From contig JAFSXJ010000001.1 of NCBI GenBank assembly GCA_017444065.1, positions 1-33,172 on the forward strand: a stretch of 33,172 nucleotides of DNA, written 5' to 3'. Source of the DNA: Paludibacteraceae bacterium (GTDB lineage: Bacteria; Bacteroidota; Bacteroidia; Bacteroidales; Paludibacteraceae). This document shows, piece after piece, positions 25,958 through 32,909 of the stretch (positions within the stretch are counted from its first letter, which is position 1; each line of letters starts with the position of its first letter). The translations under genes were made by a program, and so were the position numbers. The notes under the pieces were generated by a model. It saw nothing but the letters and a program-made list of their open reading frames with translations, did no database searches and was not told where the DNA came from.

Positions 25958-26236
25958 TATTGCTGCGAAAATGTTAATGATTCCAAAACTTCGGTAATAT
26001 TACCCCCAATAAGACTAAAATCATCATATTGCGAGAGAGAAAAGGTCAAGAGCAAGTGGTTCAATATCTGCCACGGCGGCTGTCTGCATGACGGTTTTCA
26101 TGCTTCAGGAGATTTCAGGTACAAGACGTTCCTATGTCCGGCATACAAGAAGATATTCGCACATATAGAAAAACGCCTGCAAGAAGGCGGTATGCAGAGT
26201 TTGCAGGGAAAGTCTGCAAATGGAGAGCCGGAATAA
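25958..26236 (+). pseudogene. C-terminal remnant of a radical-SAM (anaerobic sulfatase-maturase type) protein
   Basis: The frame ending at the TAA at 26234-26236 reads WFNICHGGCLHDG, FRYKTFLCPAYKKIFAHIEKRL, which is the SPASM tail of anaerobic sulfatase-maturating enzymes. Only about the last 65 residues resemble the family, and nothing upstream in frame does. Of the usual C-x2-C-x5-C-x3-C cluster only the last C-x3-C remains; the earlier two positions are Lys and Ser. There is no start codon with a plausible N-terminus. The fragment ends 9 bp before copy 1 of the 174-bp repeat, so an insertion or deletion there probably removed the rest. Confidence 0.75.
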
Positions 26237-26244
26237 GAAAGATT

Positions 26245-26418
26245 GTTCCAACCACATGACCATCACGGGATGGAGAAGCCAATTGACTTTTGGCTTCGAA
26301 CAGGGAAAGGCGGGCGGGGAGCCCATGCCGACCGAGAAGTCCCAAGAACGTCATAAGAACGATGCAAAAAAATAGTCCCTCATGGGACTAAATGGGGTCT
26401 TTGAAATATTGTCGAATC
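26245..26418 (-). repeat. 174-bp structured 3' element, copy 1
   Basis: This segment is repeated at 28964-29138 with one substitution and one extra A in a poly-A run. It contains a small hairpin (CCATC/GATGG, 26260-26273), an 8-bp-stem hairpin (GAAGCCAA/TTGGCTTC, 26275-26297), a GC-rich block and an intrinsic terminator for the minus strand. It abuts the stop codon of the first ATPase gene. Short open frames inside it are probably not genes. I recall similar translated fragments in other Prevotella/Bacteroides annotations, which suggests a multicopy element, but this cannot be checked here. Confidence 0.85.
26366..26390 (-). terminator. Intrinsic terminator of ATPase gene 1
   Basis: On the minus strand, TAGTCCC pairs with GGGACTA around a 4-nt loop and is followed by seven T residues. 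It lies 27 bp past the ATPase stop codon, inside the 174-bp element. Confidence 0.85.
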
Positions 26419-27622
26419 AATAAAGCAAACCGAACAACCATAACGGAATGCGGTTGAAATGACCGGATTCAATATCAGCTATGGCAAGGAAAGAGTCGGG
26501 CTCATCTCTTATCTGGTCGAATGTCTTACCCTTTCCTCCAACCTCAAACAGATATTTGCGGTTAATCATGAAGTCGCCTTGCTTAGGCATCAGAACTTCT
26601 GCCACATTATGTAACTGGTTGTAGAAGAATGTTTCGCGCAGTGTTCCTTTGTCAATGTGCGTGCTTAGACAATACATCAGATTAGTGTTGTCAAGATATA
26701 ATTTGTCGGGTTTGTTCAAACTGTTAAGATTGATTACTTCATGCGAATAGAGCGGTAGCAAACCTGCTTTGGCAAGCAATCCCAACATGCGCATACCGTT
26801 CTCACGATTCGTTTCCAGTTCGCGGTAGAGTTCAGCCATCTTGGGCATAAACGGCACGCGTTCCGCCAAGATCATCAGCATGCGCTTAGTTTTCTCGACA
26901 GTTGTATAGGATACATCCTCCACTTGGGGCAAATCGTTCTCCAGTACATGCAACACCACACCATGCAGCCGCTCGTTAAAACTATCGCCCTTTTCTTTAT
27001 AGAACGGATAGCAACCGTGCTCCAGATAAGCGTCAAACAATGGGAGTATTTTTTTGTCACGAGTGATGCGAGCGCTAATCTGCGTATGCTCCTTGAGCAG
27101 GTTCTCCAGAGATATGGCTTCACCAATCTCGTATCCTTCGAAGTTAAGGTATTCGCGGAACGACATGCAATGTAATGTATATATACGCTGTCTGCGACCA
27201 AGGTCAACTTCATGTCTGGAAATATCCAACATGGATGAACCGGTATATACTACATGCAGATCATTATAGTCATCGTAACAACTTTTAATGTACTCTGCCC
27301 AATGCTTCAGATGATGCACTTCGTCAAGAAATATATGTGTTCCACCGTGAGTATAGTGATATTCAATCAAGTCCATTAGATTATGCGTCTTGAACCACAT
27401 GTTGTCTAAACGGACATAGAGAACCTTGTTCCGATCAGGAAAGGCTTCCTTGATGTGTTGTAGCATCAATGTAGTCTTACCGACACCGCCACCGCCTTTG
27501 ATGCCGATGATGCGATTTTCCCAGTTAATCTGGTTGAACAGATACCGATGGAACGCTGTGCTAACCTCATTTATTTTGCGTTCGCTAATGATGTACAATT
27601 GCTCAATTTCAGAATAGTCCAT
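26417..27622 (-). CDS. AAA_14/DUF4143 family ATPase (1)
   Basis: This 401-residue ATPase has Walker A GGGGVGKTT (residues 43-51), Walker B HIFLDEVHH (about 96-104) and sensor-1-like VVYTGSS, then the CMSFREYLNF segment that marks AAA_14, and a DUF4143 C-terminal domain (ETFFYNQLHNVAEVLMPKQGDFMINRKYLFEVGGKGK ending IPLWLFGLLY). Family members are multicopy in Bacteroidetes genomes and have no settled function. There is no signal peptide, so it is cytoplasmic. It has its own promoter, three 32-bp-spaced repeats upstream of that promoter, and a terminator in a repeated element. It is not in an operon. Confidence 0.88.
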   Translation of the reverse strand: MDYSEIEQLYIISERKINEVSTAFHRYLFNQINWENRIIGIKGGGGVGKTTLMLQHIKEAFPDRNKVLYVRLDNMWFKTHNLMDLIEYHYTHGGTHIFLDEVHHLKHWAEYIKSCYDDYNDLHVVYTGSSMLDISRHEVDLGRRQRIYTLHCMSFREYLNFEGYEIGEAISLENLLKEHTQISARITRDKKILPLFDAYLEHGCYPFYKEKGDSFNERLHGVVLHVLENDLPQVEDVSYTTVEKTKRMLMILAERVPFMPKMAELYRELETNRENGMRMLGLLAKAGLLPLYSHEVINLNSLNKPDKLYLDNTNLMYCLSTHIDKGTLRETFFYNQLHNVAEVLMPKQGDFMINRKYLFEVGGKGKTFDQIRDEPDSFLAIADIESGHFNRIPLWLFGLLY

Positions 27623-27667
27623 AATGTTATTTGCTAATTAGTCGTTTGTAAAATTGGCTTGACGTTG

Positions 27668-27698
27668 CAAAGGTACAAAAAATAATTGAATAATGCAA
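27668..27698 (-). promoter_or_regulatory. Promoter of ATPase gene 1
   Basis: On the minus strand, TTG (27698-27696), a 20-bp spacer and TACCTTTG (27675-27668) match the consensus. The -7 box is 45 bp from the ATG. Confidence 0.8.
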
Positions 27699-27712
27699 GT
27701 TTTTTTTAGACA

Positions 27713-27793
27713 AAAAAGACTTTGAAAGGTTTATTTTTCTAAAAAAAAAGACTTTTGAAAGTCTATTTCTGTCGACAAAAAGACTTTTGAGAG
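27713..27793. repeat. Three direct repeats with exact 32-bp period upstream of ATPase 1
   Basis: AAAAAGACTTTTGAAAG, or a one-base variant, starts at 27713, 27745 and 27777, exactly 32 bp apart (about three helical turns). Copy 1 lacks one T and copy 3 has GAGAG for GAAAG. The array begins 15 bp upstream of the -33 box of the ATPase promoter. Each unit is partly self-complementary (GACTTT/AAAGTC). The spacing points to protein binding sites on one face of the DNA. Confidence 0.8.
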
Positions 27794-27883
27794 TTCTTTC
27801 CGAACATTATGTATGATTGATTCGGCAATATTTCACCGGCAGTGACAGATAAAGAAAACATGATAAGACGAATATATTAATAA

Positions 27884-28978
27884 ATGAAAAGAAACATTCT
27901 GTATTTGCTCCTATTGGCAGCAAGCATGGCTGTGGGGCAAACAACACCCAACTGGTATGACAACGACATGCGGCGGTCGTTCTATCCCGCCGGGCAGTAC
28001 TTCATAGGTTTTGCCGAGGGTAACCGGCGCAACGGCGAAAGTCTGGAGATTGCCACACAACGCCTGAAGGACGCCGCACGCACTGAGGCTGTTAGCACTA
28101 TACGCGTGCACGTGCAGAACACGACCGTCAACCACTCGCTCAGCCAGACACTGCGCACGATGGAAGGTACGTTCCGGCAGTCGGCACGGGAGTTCGAATC
28201 AACGACCACCACTTCCGTGGATATGCAGATTCCCGGCTTGCAGGTCGAGGCGTGGACGAACCCTGCCAACGGCAATATAGCCGCCTTCGCATACGTCAAG
28301 AAAGTAACGCTTATACGTCAGTTGGAGAAGACTATCATCGTCGTACTGACGAAGATTGAGACCTCGCTTGACCAGGTGGACCAGCTCATCGCCAACGGGC
28401 AGAAGATGCAGGCGCGAGACGTGGCAAGCAAGACGCTGCCGCAGTTCGCCGAGGTTGATGAGGCGCAAAAGACCCTTGCGGCGGTGGATGAGAACGCCGA
28501 CGAGGAGAGCCTGCAATTGCAAGAGACACGCGACCTGCAACGCCGCCTGATAGCGTTTGTCACACAACTGAAGAACGGGATAAACATCTACCTGCAATGC
28601 ACGGCGGATATGTTCGGCACGAACTATGGGGCGTTGAAATCCGAGATACAAGGCGAGCTGTCCAAGTTAGGGTGTACGTTCGTAAGTTCACCTGACGAGT
28701 CGGACTGGGCGGTATATGTCAAAGCTCCCGCACGACAGTACAACAAGGCGGATTTTGGTGGAACAAGTTCGTACTTCTCGTATGTGGATGCAACGATAAC
28801 GATTGACAAGACAACCACGGGTCAGCGCATCTTCGAAGACCAGATAAGCGAGAAAGGCGGGCACACGCACAACTTCGAGCAGGCTGCGCGCGATGCGTAC
28901 AAACATATATCGCCGAAGATAAGTGCCCTCATCAAAGAGCAGATACAGCAATATAGATATTTCGTTCCAACCAAATGA
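27884..28978 (+). CDS. Secreted LPP20-like protein
   Basis: The 364-residue protein has a signal peptide (MKRNILYLLLLAASMAVGQ). The N-terminal half shows the LPP20-type layout: PNWYDND, YFIGFAEGN, then a helix of regularly spaced alanines (LEIATQRLKDAARTEAVSTIRVHV), and GNIAAFAYVKK. A middle helical region (about 155-235) is followed by a second domain with WAVYVKAP and VDATITIDKTTTGQRIFEDQI, like a LptE/lipoprotein-associated fold. It is richer in GC than the envelope genes at 19.7-25.9 kb. The last four codons and TGA lie inside copy 2 of the 175-bp repeat, so the native C-terminus may have been replaced. No consensus promoter was found. Confidence 0.82.
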   Translation: MKRNILYLLLLAASMAVGQTTPNWYDNDMRRSFYPAGQYFIGFAEGNRRNGESLEIATQRLKDAARTEAVSTIRVHVQNTTVNHSLSQTLRTMEGTFRQSAREFESTTTTSVDMQIPGLQVEAWTNPANGNIAAFAYVKKVTLIRQLEKTIIVVLTKIETSLDQVDQLIANGQKMQARDVASKTLPQFAEVDEAQKTLAAVDENADEESLQLQETRDLQRRLIAFVTQLKNGINIYLQCTADMFGTNYGALKSEIQGELSKLGCTFVSSPDESDWAVYVKAPARQYNKADFGGTSSYFSYVDATITIDKTTTGQRIFEDQISEKGGHTHNFEQAARDAYKHISPKISALIKEQIQQYRYFVPTK

Positions 28979-29138
28979 CCATCACGGGATGGAGAAGCCA
29001 ATTGACTTTTGGCTTCGAACAGGGAAAGGCGGGCGGGGAGCCCATGCCGACCGAGAAGTCCCAAGAACGTCATAAGAACGATGCAAAAAAAATAGTCCCT
29101 CATGGGACTAAATGGGGTCTTTGAAATATTGTCGAATC
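28964..29138 (-). repeat. 175-bp structured 3' element, copy 2
   Basis: This is the second copy of the element at 26245-26418, nearly identical in DNA. It joins the end of the secreted LPP20-like gene directly to the region just past the stop of the second ATPase gene, which begins 8 bp further on. It carries the same hairpins and minus-strand terminator. Confidence 0.85.
29085..29110 (-). terminator. Intrinsic terminator of ATPase gene 2
   Basis: This is the same TAGTCCC/GGGACTA hairpin as downstream of ATPase 1, here followed by eight T residues on the minus strand. Confidence 0.85.
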
Positions 29139-29145
29139 GAATGAT

Positions 29146-30288
29146 TTAGAAATATAATCCTTGCCAAAGGGCTTTGAGAAAATCATTGATATAGATAATC
29201 TCAATCCCATCATCAGTACGGCGGGTTATCGTGTCCAGAGAAACAACCATTTTATGCGCTTGCGGATAATCTTTTGCGAAAGAGCGCAGATTTTTCAGGT
29301 GTTTGTTTTGAATATCTTCAGCGGATTTGATTTCGATTGCAATATCCGCATTACCGATTACCGCATCCACCTCAATGCCGGTTCCTGTTTTCCAGTATGA
29401 TAATTTTTTGTCATTCCGGGTATAACCGATATATGCAATCAATTCCTGTATAACAAAATGCTCAAATGCGTGACCATATTCCTTTGTTCCACGTTTCAAT
29501 TCCTTTCTTTGCAGCAGATGATTCACGACGCCTATATCAAAGAGGTAGAATTTCGGGGACTGAATTACGCGGCGTTTGGGAGTTTTCGTATAAGCGGGAA
29601 CCATGTAGCCGATGAGAGTATCTTCCAGGATGGAAAAGTATTCCTTTGCGGTGTTGGCACTAACCGAACAATCCGAAGCGATATTGTTGTAATTGACGAT
29701 TTCCCCGTCGGTCATCGCGGCGGTCTCCAGAAACTTGCGGAAACTATGCAAGTTGCGAACCAATGATTCAGCCCGGATTTCTTCTTGCAGGTAAACATCC
29801 ACGTATGCAGTCAAGCCTTTCCATGGTCTGGATGACAAGTAAAAAGGAGGAAGCATACCCTGCGTGACAACTTTGTCAATATCAAGTTCTCCTATCTCCA
29901 CACTGACTAATGGATACAAATAGCAGGGAAGGGCTCGTCCGCCTAAGGTATTGTACCCCTTACGCCTCAGCTTGCGTGCACTGGAGCCACAAAGGATAAA
30001 ACGTATCTGCTTATGCACAATCAATCGCTGCACCTCATTCAGCAGTTCCGGAATTTGTTGGATTTCATCGATGATAACAATGGTATCGCGGTCTTTGTCC
30101 TGTAATTGTTCGTACAAAAGAGAAGGTCTGGCAATATATCGGTTGAACACGTTGGTATCCAGTAAATCAATGTATATAGCTTCGGGAAATTGCTGAAGAA
30201 GCATGGTGGTTTTACCCGTTTGTCTTGCGCCGAAAAGGAAAATGCTCCCCTCCAGTTCTTCTTTTAAGTTGTAATAACGTGTTAACAT
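29146..30288 (-). CDS. AAA_14/DUF4143 family ATPase (2) with nuclease-like C-terminus
   Basis: The 380-residue protein begins almost at its P-loop: GARQTGKTT (residues 20-28), Walker B IVIIDEIQQ (70-78), sensor CGSSARKL, then an AAA_14 lid and a winged-helix-like stretch (NIASDCSVSANTAKEYFSILEDTLI). The DUF4143 part ends with FEHFVIQEL and YWKTGTGIEVDAVIGNADIAIEIKSAE, where Glu306, Asp308, Glu319 and Lys321 form a PD-(D/E)xK nuclease-like arrangement. It is cytoplasmic by sequence. It shares the family but little direct identity with ATPase 1, yet has the same 3' element and an analogous upstream repeat array. The function of the family is not known. Confidence 0.88.
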   Translation of the reverse strand: MLTRYYNLKEELEGSIFLFGARQTGKTTMLLQQFPEAIYIDLLDTNVFNRYIARPSLLYEQLQDKDRDTIVIIDEIQQIPELLNEVQRLIVHKQIRFILCGSSARKLRRKGYNTLGGRALPCYLYPLVSVEIGELDIDKVVTQGMLPPFYLSSRPWKGLTAYVDVYLQEEIRAESLVRNLHSFRKFLETAAMTDGEIVNYNNIASDCSVSANTAKEYFSILEDTLIGYMVPAYTKTPKRRVIQSPKFYLFDIGVVNHLLQRKELKRGTKEYGHAFEHFVIQELIAYIGYTRNDKKLSYWKTGTGIEVDAVIGNADIAIEIKSAEDIQNKHLKNLRSFAKDYPQAHKMVVSLDTITRRTDDGIEIIYINDFLKALWQGLYF

Positions 30289-30322
30289 ATGCTTGAAAAT
30301 TACTGTTTATTGAAAAGTTAAT

Positions 30323-30404
30323 ACATTGCAAATCCGCAGTGTGATTGCTAATTTACATTGCAAATCCGCAGTAGCACCTCTGATATTCCTTTCAAATCTG
30401 CAAC
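30323..30404. repeat. Three direct repeats with exact 32-bp period upstream of ATPase 2
   Basis: ACATTGCAAATCCGCAGT occurs at 30323-30340 and 30355-30372; a looser copy at 30387-30404 keeps CAAATCTGCA at the same phase. The period is exactly 32 bp, the same as at ATPase 1, though the repeat sequence is different. The array lies between the promoter and the ATG, and the third copy ends at the -7 box, so a bound protein could block transcription. Confidence 0.8.
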
Positions 30405-30435
30405 AAAGTTACGACTTTTTTATGAAATATGCAAA
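30404..30435 (-). promoter_or_regulatory. Promoter of ATPase gene 2
   Basis: On the minus strand, TTTG (30435-30432), a 20-bp spacer and TAACTTTG (30411-30404) match the consensus. The predicted leader of about 105 nt spans the repeats. Confidence 0.8.
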
Positions 30436-30512
30436 TTTTATGGAAGAAAAATGAGAAAATTTATTCATTTTGATTCGGCAGTATGCAAATAACCATGTAA
30501 ACTAACAAATAT

Positions 30513-32012
30513 ATGAAGAAACAAATAATTCTACTACTGCTTTCAGCTTTGCCTATGGCAACAATGGCGCAGACCAGTTTTGACGAGTTCCGCAAGCAGC
30601 AGCAGGCGGAGTACAGCCAGTTCAAGGAAAAGTCGCAGGCGGAATACGATGAGTTCCGCAGGAAGGCGAACGAGGAGTATGCCGAGTTCATGCGTCAGGC
30701 GTGGGAGGCGTTTCCTGTGCATGAGGCGGTGAAACCTGTTGAGGAGAAAACTCTGCCGCCGGTGGTATATAAAGAACCTGCACCGCAGCCAAAGCCTCAG
30801 CCCAAGCCGAAAGAGGAAGAGAAACCTGTGCAGATTGTCGTGAAGCCGAAAGTGGTGGTAGTGCCAGCCCCACACCCGGCACCGGAACCTATCGCGCCCG
30901 TCAAGCCGAAAGAAGAACCATACAAGAAAGTGTCGGTCGGGTACTTCGGAGCTGTCATCACTGTAGGATTCCCGGTGAACGACAACCTGAAGTTGCGCGC
31001 GCTGGAGGAGAATGCCATAGCCGATGCATGGAAGCAACTGTCGGACAGCCGCTATGACATAACGGTCAGCACGGCACTCAACGCCAGAAAAGCCAACGCG
31101 CTGTGCGACTGGGCGTACATGAAGATGCTGCAGGCGGTAACGGAAAAGCAGTACGGCAAGACAAACGAAGCGGTGCTGGCGCAGGCGTTTCTGATGACGC
31201 AGTCGGGCTACCGCGTGCGCCTGGGAATGAGCGAGACGAAACTGTACATGCTTGTCGCCAGTCTGTACGACATATTCAACCTGCGGTACTACGACATCGA
31301 CGGGACGAAGTTCTACAACGTGAGCGGTGACAAGAATGTGAAGATGCAGATAACCCAAGCCAGTTACGGCAAGGAGAAATCGCTGTCGCTGCAAATGACC
31401 AAACTGCCGCAACTCGGCAGCGACCTTACGCCCAAACGGACTCTGACCTCCAAGAAAGGCGTCACGGCTTCCGCCAGCGTGAACAAGAACATGATAGATT
31501 TCTTCAACACTTATCCGCAGGCATGCTTCAATGGTGACCAGACAACCCGCTGGGCGGCATACGCCAACACACCTATAGAGAAATCCGTCAGGGACATGCT
31601 CTATCCGCCGCTGAAGAAAACCATCACAGGCATGAGCGAGAAGGATGCTGTAGGTATTCTGCTCAACTGGGTGCAGACGGCATTCGAGTACGGCTATGAC
31701 GACCAGATATGGGGTGGTGACCGCGCGTTCTTTGCTCAGGAGACGCTTTATTACCCGTACTGCGACTGCGAGGACCGTGCGATTCTGTTCTCACGTCTGG
31801 TGCGTGACCTCGTCGGGCTGGATGTGGTGCTGCTGTACTACCCCGGACATCTGGCGACAGCGGTGGCTTTCAACGGCGAGGTGAAAGGTGACTATTTGAC
31901 ATACAAGAACCGCAAGTATGTGGTATGCGACCCGACATTTATCAACGCCGGCGTAGGGAGAACCATGCCGACGATGAACAACAAGCAGGCGCAGGTTATT
32001 GCGCTGAAATAG
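30513..32012 (+). CDS. Secreted transglutaminase-like protein with Pro/Lys-rich linker
   Basis: This 499-residue protein has a signal peptide (cleavage near TMAQ), a short coiled coil with repeated Q-AEY--F/DEFR- units (about 22-65), a proline/lysine/glutamate linker (about 72-140; PQPKPQPKPKEEEKP) and a large globular domain. The C-terminal part carries a transglutaminase/papain-like triad: Cys419 in CDCEDRAILF, His446 in YPGHLATAV and Asp473 in VVCDPTF. Such domains may act as cysteine proteases, amidases or crosslinkers; the reaction is not known. The linker suggests it spans or binds the cell wall. It is 8 bp ahead of a small membrane-anchored gene. Confidence 0.85.
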   Translation: MKKQIILLLLSALPMATMAQTSFDEFRKQQQAEYSQFKEKSQAEYDEFRRKANEEYAEFMRQAWEAFPVHEAVKPVEEKTLPPVVYKEPAPQPKPQPKPKEEEKPVQIVVKPKVVVVPAPHPAPEPIAPVKPKEEPYKKVSVGYFGAVITVGFPVNDNLKLRALEENAIADAWKQLSDSRYDITVSTALNARKANALCDWAYMKMLQAVTEKQYGKTNEAVLAQAFLMTQSGYRVRLGMSETKLYMLVASLYDIFNLRYYDIDGTKFYNVSGDKNVKMQITQASYGKEKSLSLQMTKLPQLGSDLTPKRTLTSKKGVTASASVNKNMIDFFNTYPQACFNGDQTTRWAAYANTPIEKSVRDMLYPPLKKTITGMSEKDAVGILLNWVQTAFEYGYDDQIWGGDRAFFAQETLYYPYCDCEDRAILFSRLVRDLVGLDVVLLYYPGHLATAVAFNGEVKGDYLTYKNRKYVVCDPTFINAGVGRTMPTMNNKQAQVIALK

Positions 32013-32020
32013 TAGAAAGA

Positions 32021-32503
32021 ATGAAACGTAAGGTTTGGCTCGTAGTCTATTGCGCTGTGGCTGTGCTTGCTGTGGCTATAGGTGCAGGAATTTATATCTC
32101 GCAGACGCGCGAGAAGTCGAATGATATTCTTTCCACTGAAGGCGCCGGATATGCAGAAGAGGATATACCGCATGCTGATCCGGCTATCGTCGGCAAGTGG
32201 CAGAACAATGTCAATCCGCAGTGGTTCCGTGTCTATTACGACGATTATGACGGTGACGGCTTCTTCTGGGGCAAAGAGTGGGATGAAGCCGATGATGTGC
32301 ATGAGGAAGACCTCAACTATCACGGCAACGGCTGGTTTCGTTGGCGCAGGGATGGTAAGCAATTACTTGAGATGCATACGATGGATGTGCAGGATGTTCC
32401 TATTCCTAAATGCTGGAAAGTACATACCGAGTCATTACCTCAAAATCTAATCCTGACAAGCATTGATGCTAACAATAATTGTCTCCAATTCACTCGTATG
32501 TGA
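32021..32503 (+). CDS. Small membrane-anchored protein of unknown function
   Basis: From the ATG at 32021 the product is 160 residues: a short positive N-terminus, one transmembrane helix (VWLVVYCAVAVLAVAIGAGIYI), then an acidic extracytoplasmic domain rich in D, E, W and Y (VGKWQNNVNPQWFRVYYDDYDGDGFFWGKEWDEADDV). The VGKW opening and the aromatic pattern suggest a small beta-barrel, lipocalin-like fold, but this is a guess. An open frame continues upstream to 31925 but overlaps the preceding gene and lacks the membrane helix at its start. It is probably cotranscribed with the transglutaminase-like gene. Confidence 0.78.
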   Translation: MKRKVWLVVYCAVAVLAVAIGAGIYISQTREKSNDILSTEGAGYAEEDIPHADPAIVGKWQNNVNPQWFRVYYDDYDGDGFFWGKEWDEADDVHEEDLNYHGNGWFRWRRDGKQLLEMHTMDVQDVPIPKCWKVHTESLPQNLILTSIDANNNCLQFTRM

Positions 32504-32595
32504 GATATGCAATAATCATTTGAGCGTTAGCGAAATAAGAAAAATCGTTCGAACGTATGTGAGATGAGAACGCAGGCGTTGGAGTTCCTCTATTC

Positions 32596-32625
32596 AAAAA
32601 GGATGGCCGTATGACCATCCTTTTT
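32596..32625 (+). terminator. Strong intrinsic terminator
   Basis: AAAAAGGATGG pairs with CCATCCTTTTT across an 8-nt loop; the stem ends in a T-run on the plus strand and an A-run on the 5' side, so it could work in both directions. It ends the transcript of the transglutaminase-like and membrane-protein genes. Confidence 0.85.
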
Positions 32626-32626
32626 C

Positions 32627-32653
32627 GTCGAGAAGAGGCGACTCGAACGCCCG
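32627..32653 (-). repeat. tRNA-T-arm-like repeat, copy 1
   Basis: On the minus strand this reads GGGCG, TTCGAGT, CGCCT, then CTTCTCGAC, which looks like a T-arm plus the 3' side of an acceptor stem. A related copy lies 68 bp further on. No matching 5' half of a tRNA is visible. Confidence 0.45.
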
Positions 32654-32694
32654 AACGGTGAAATTCAGGCAGTTAGAATCTTTCAAACCTCTCA

Positions 32695-32721
32695 GTCGAG
32701 AAGATGTGACTCGAACACGCG
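32695..32721 (-). repeat. tRNA-T-arm-like repeat, copy 2
   Basis: This copy shares 23 of 27 positions with the one at 32627-32653, including TTCGAGTC and CTTCTCGAC on the minus strand, but its T-stem is less well paired. It may be a tRNA-derived remnant or an unrelated small repeat. Confidence 0.45.
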
Positions 32722-32909
32722 ATTTATGACAATTCGCTGATTCTTAATGGTCTATCTCGATCGTCTCGAATAGTACTTGTTTAGTTTTCAGCCCTGTAAC
32801 GACTATTTGTTAATAATCGTTGTTATTTCAATTGACGAAACAGTAGTGTCCACTAAAAATTTCGGAATAGTTCTTTGACGTATTGAAAATTAGTTATTTA
32901 CGAGAAAAA

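Larger units (their letters stand above)
32504..32839. other. Noncoding region between the envelope genes and the insertion sequence
   Basis: No credible gene is present. It holds an intrinsic terminator (32596-32625), two copies of a 27-bp repeat with a tRNA T-arm-like motif, and a short repeat cgtatgtgaga that also spans the stop of the gene at 32503 and recurs near 32556. Confidence 0.6.

Noticed and set aside
26115-26354. Small minus-strand frame within the repeated element (a related one at 28822-29103)
   Set aside because: The shared part covers hairpins of the repeat element and the flanks differ. Similar fragments are known as spurious annotations, and there is no start context or family support.
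27745-27764. AGACTTT/AAAGTCT hairpin as a terminator
   Set aside because: It is one unit of the 32-bp periodic array, has a 2-nt loop and lies upstream of both flanking genes, where no transcript is expected to end.
27713-27793. CRISPR array
   Set aside because: Repeats are only 17 bp with 15-bp gaps, there are just three units, and no cas genes are present.
32627-32760. A functional tRNA gene on the minus strand
   Set aside because: Only a T-arm-like and 3' acceptor-like stretch is visible; no proper D-arm, anticodon arm or 5' acceptor half can be paired.
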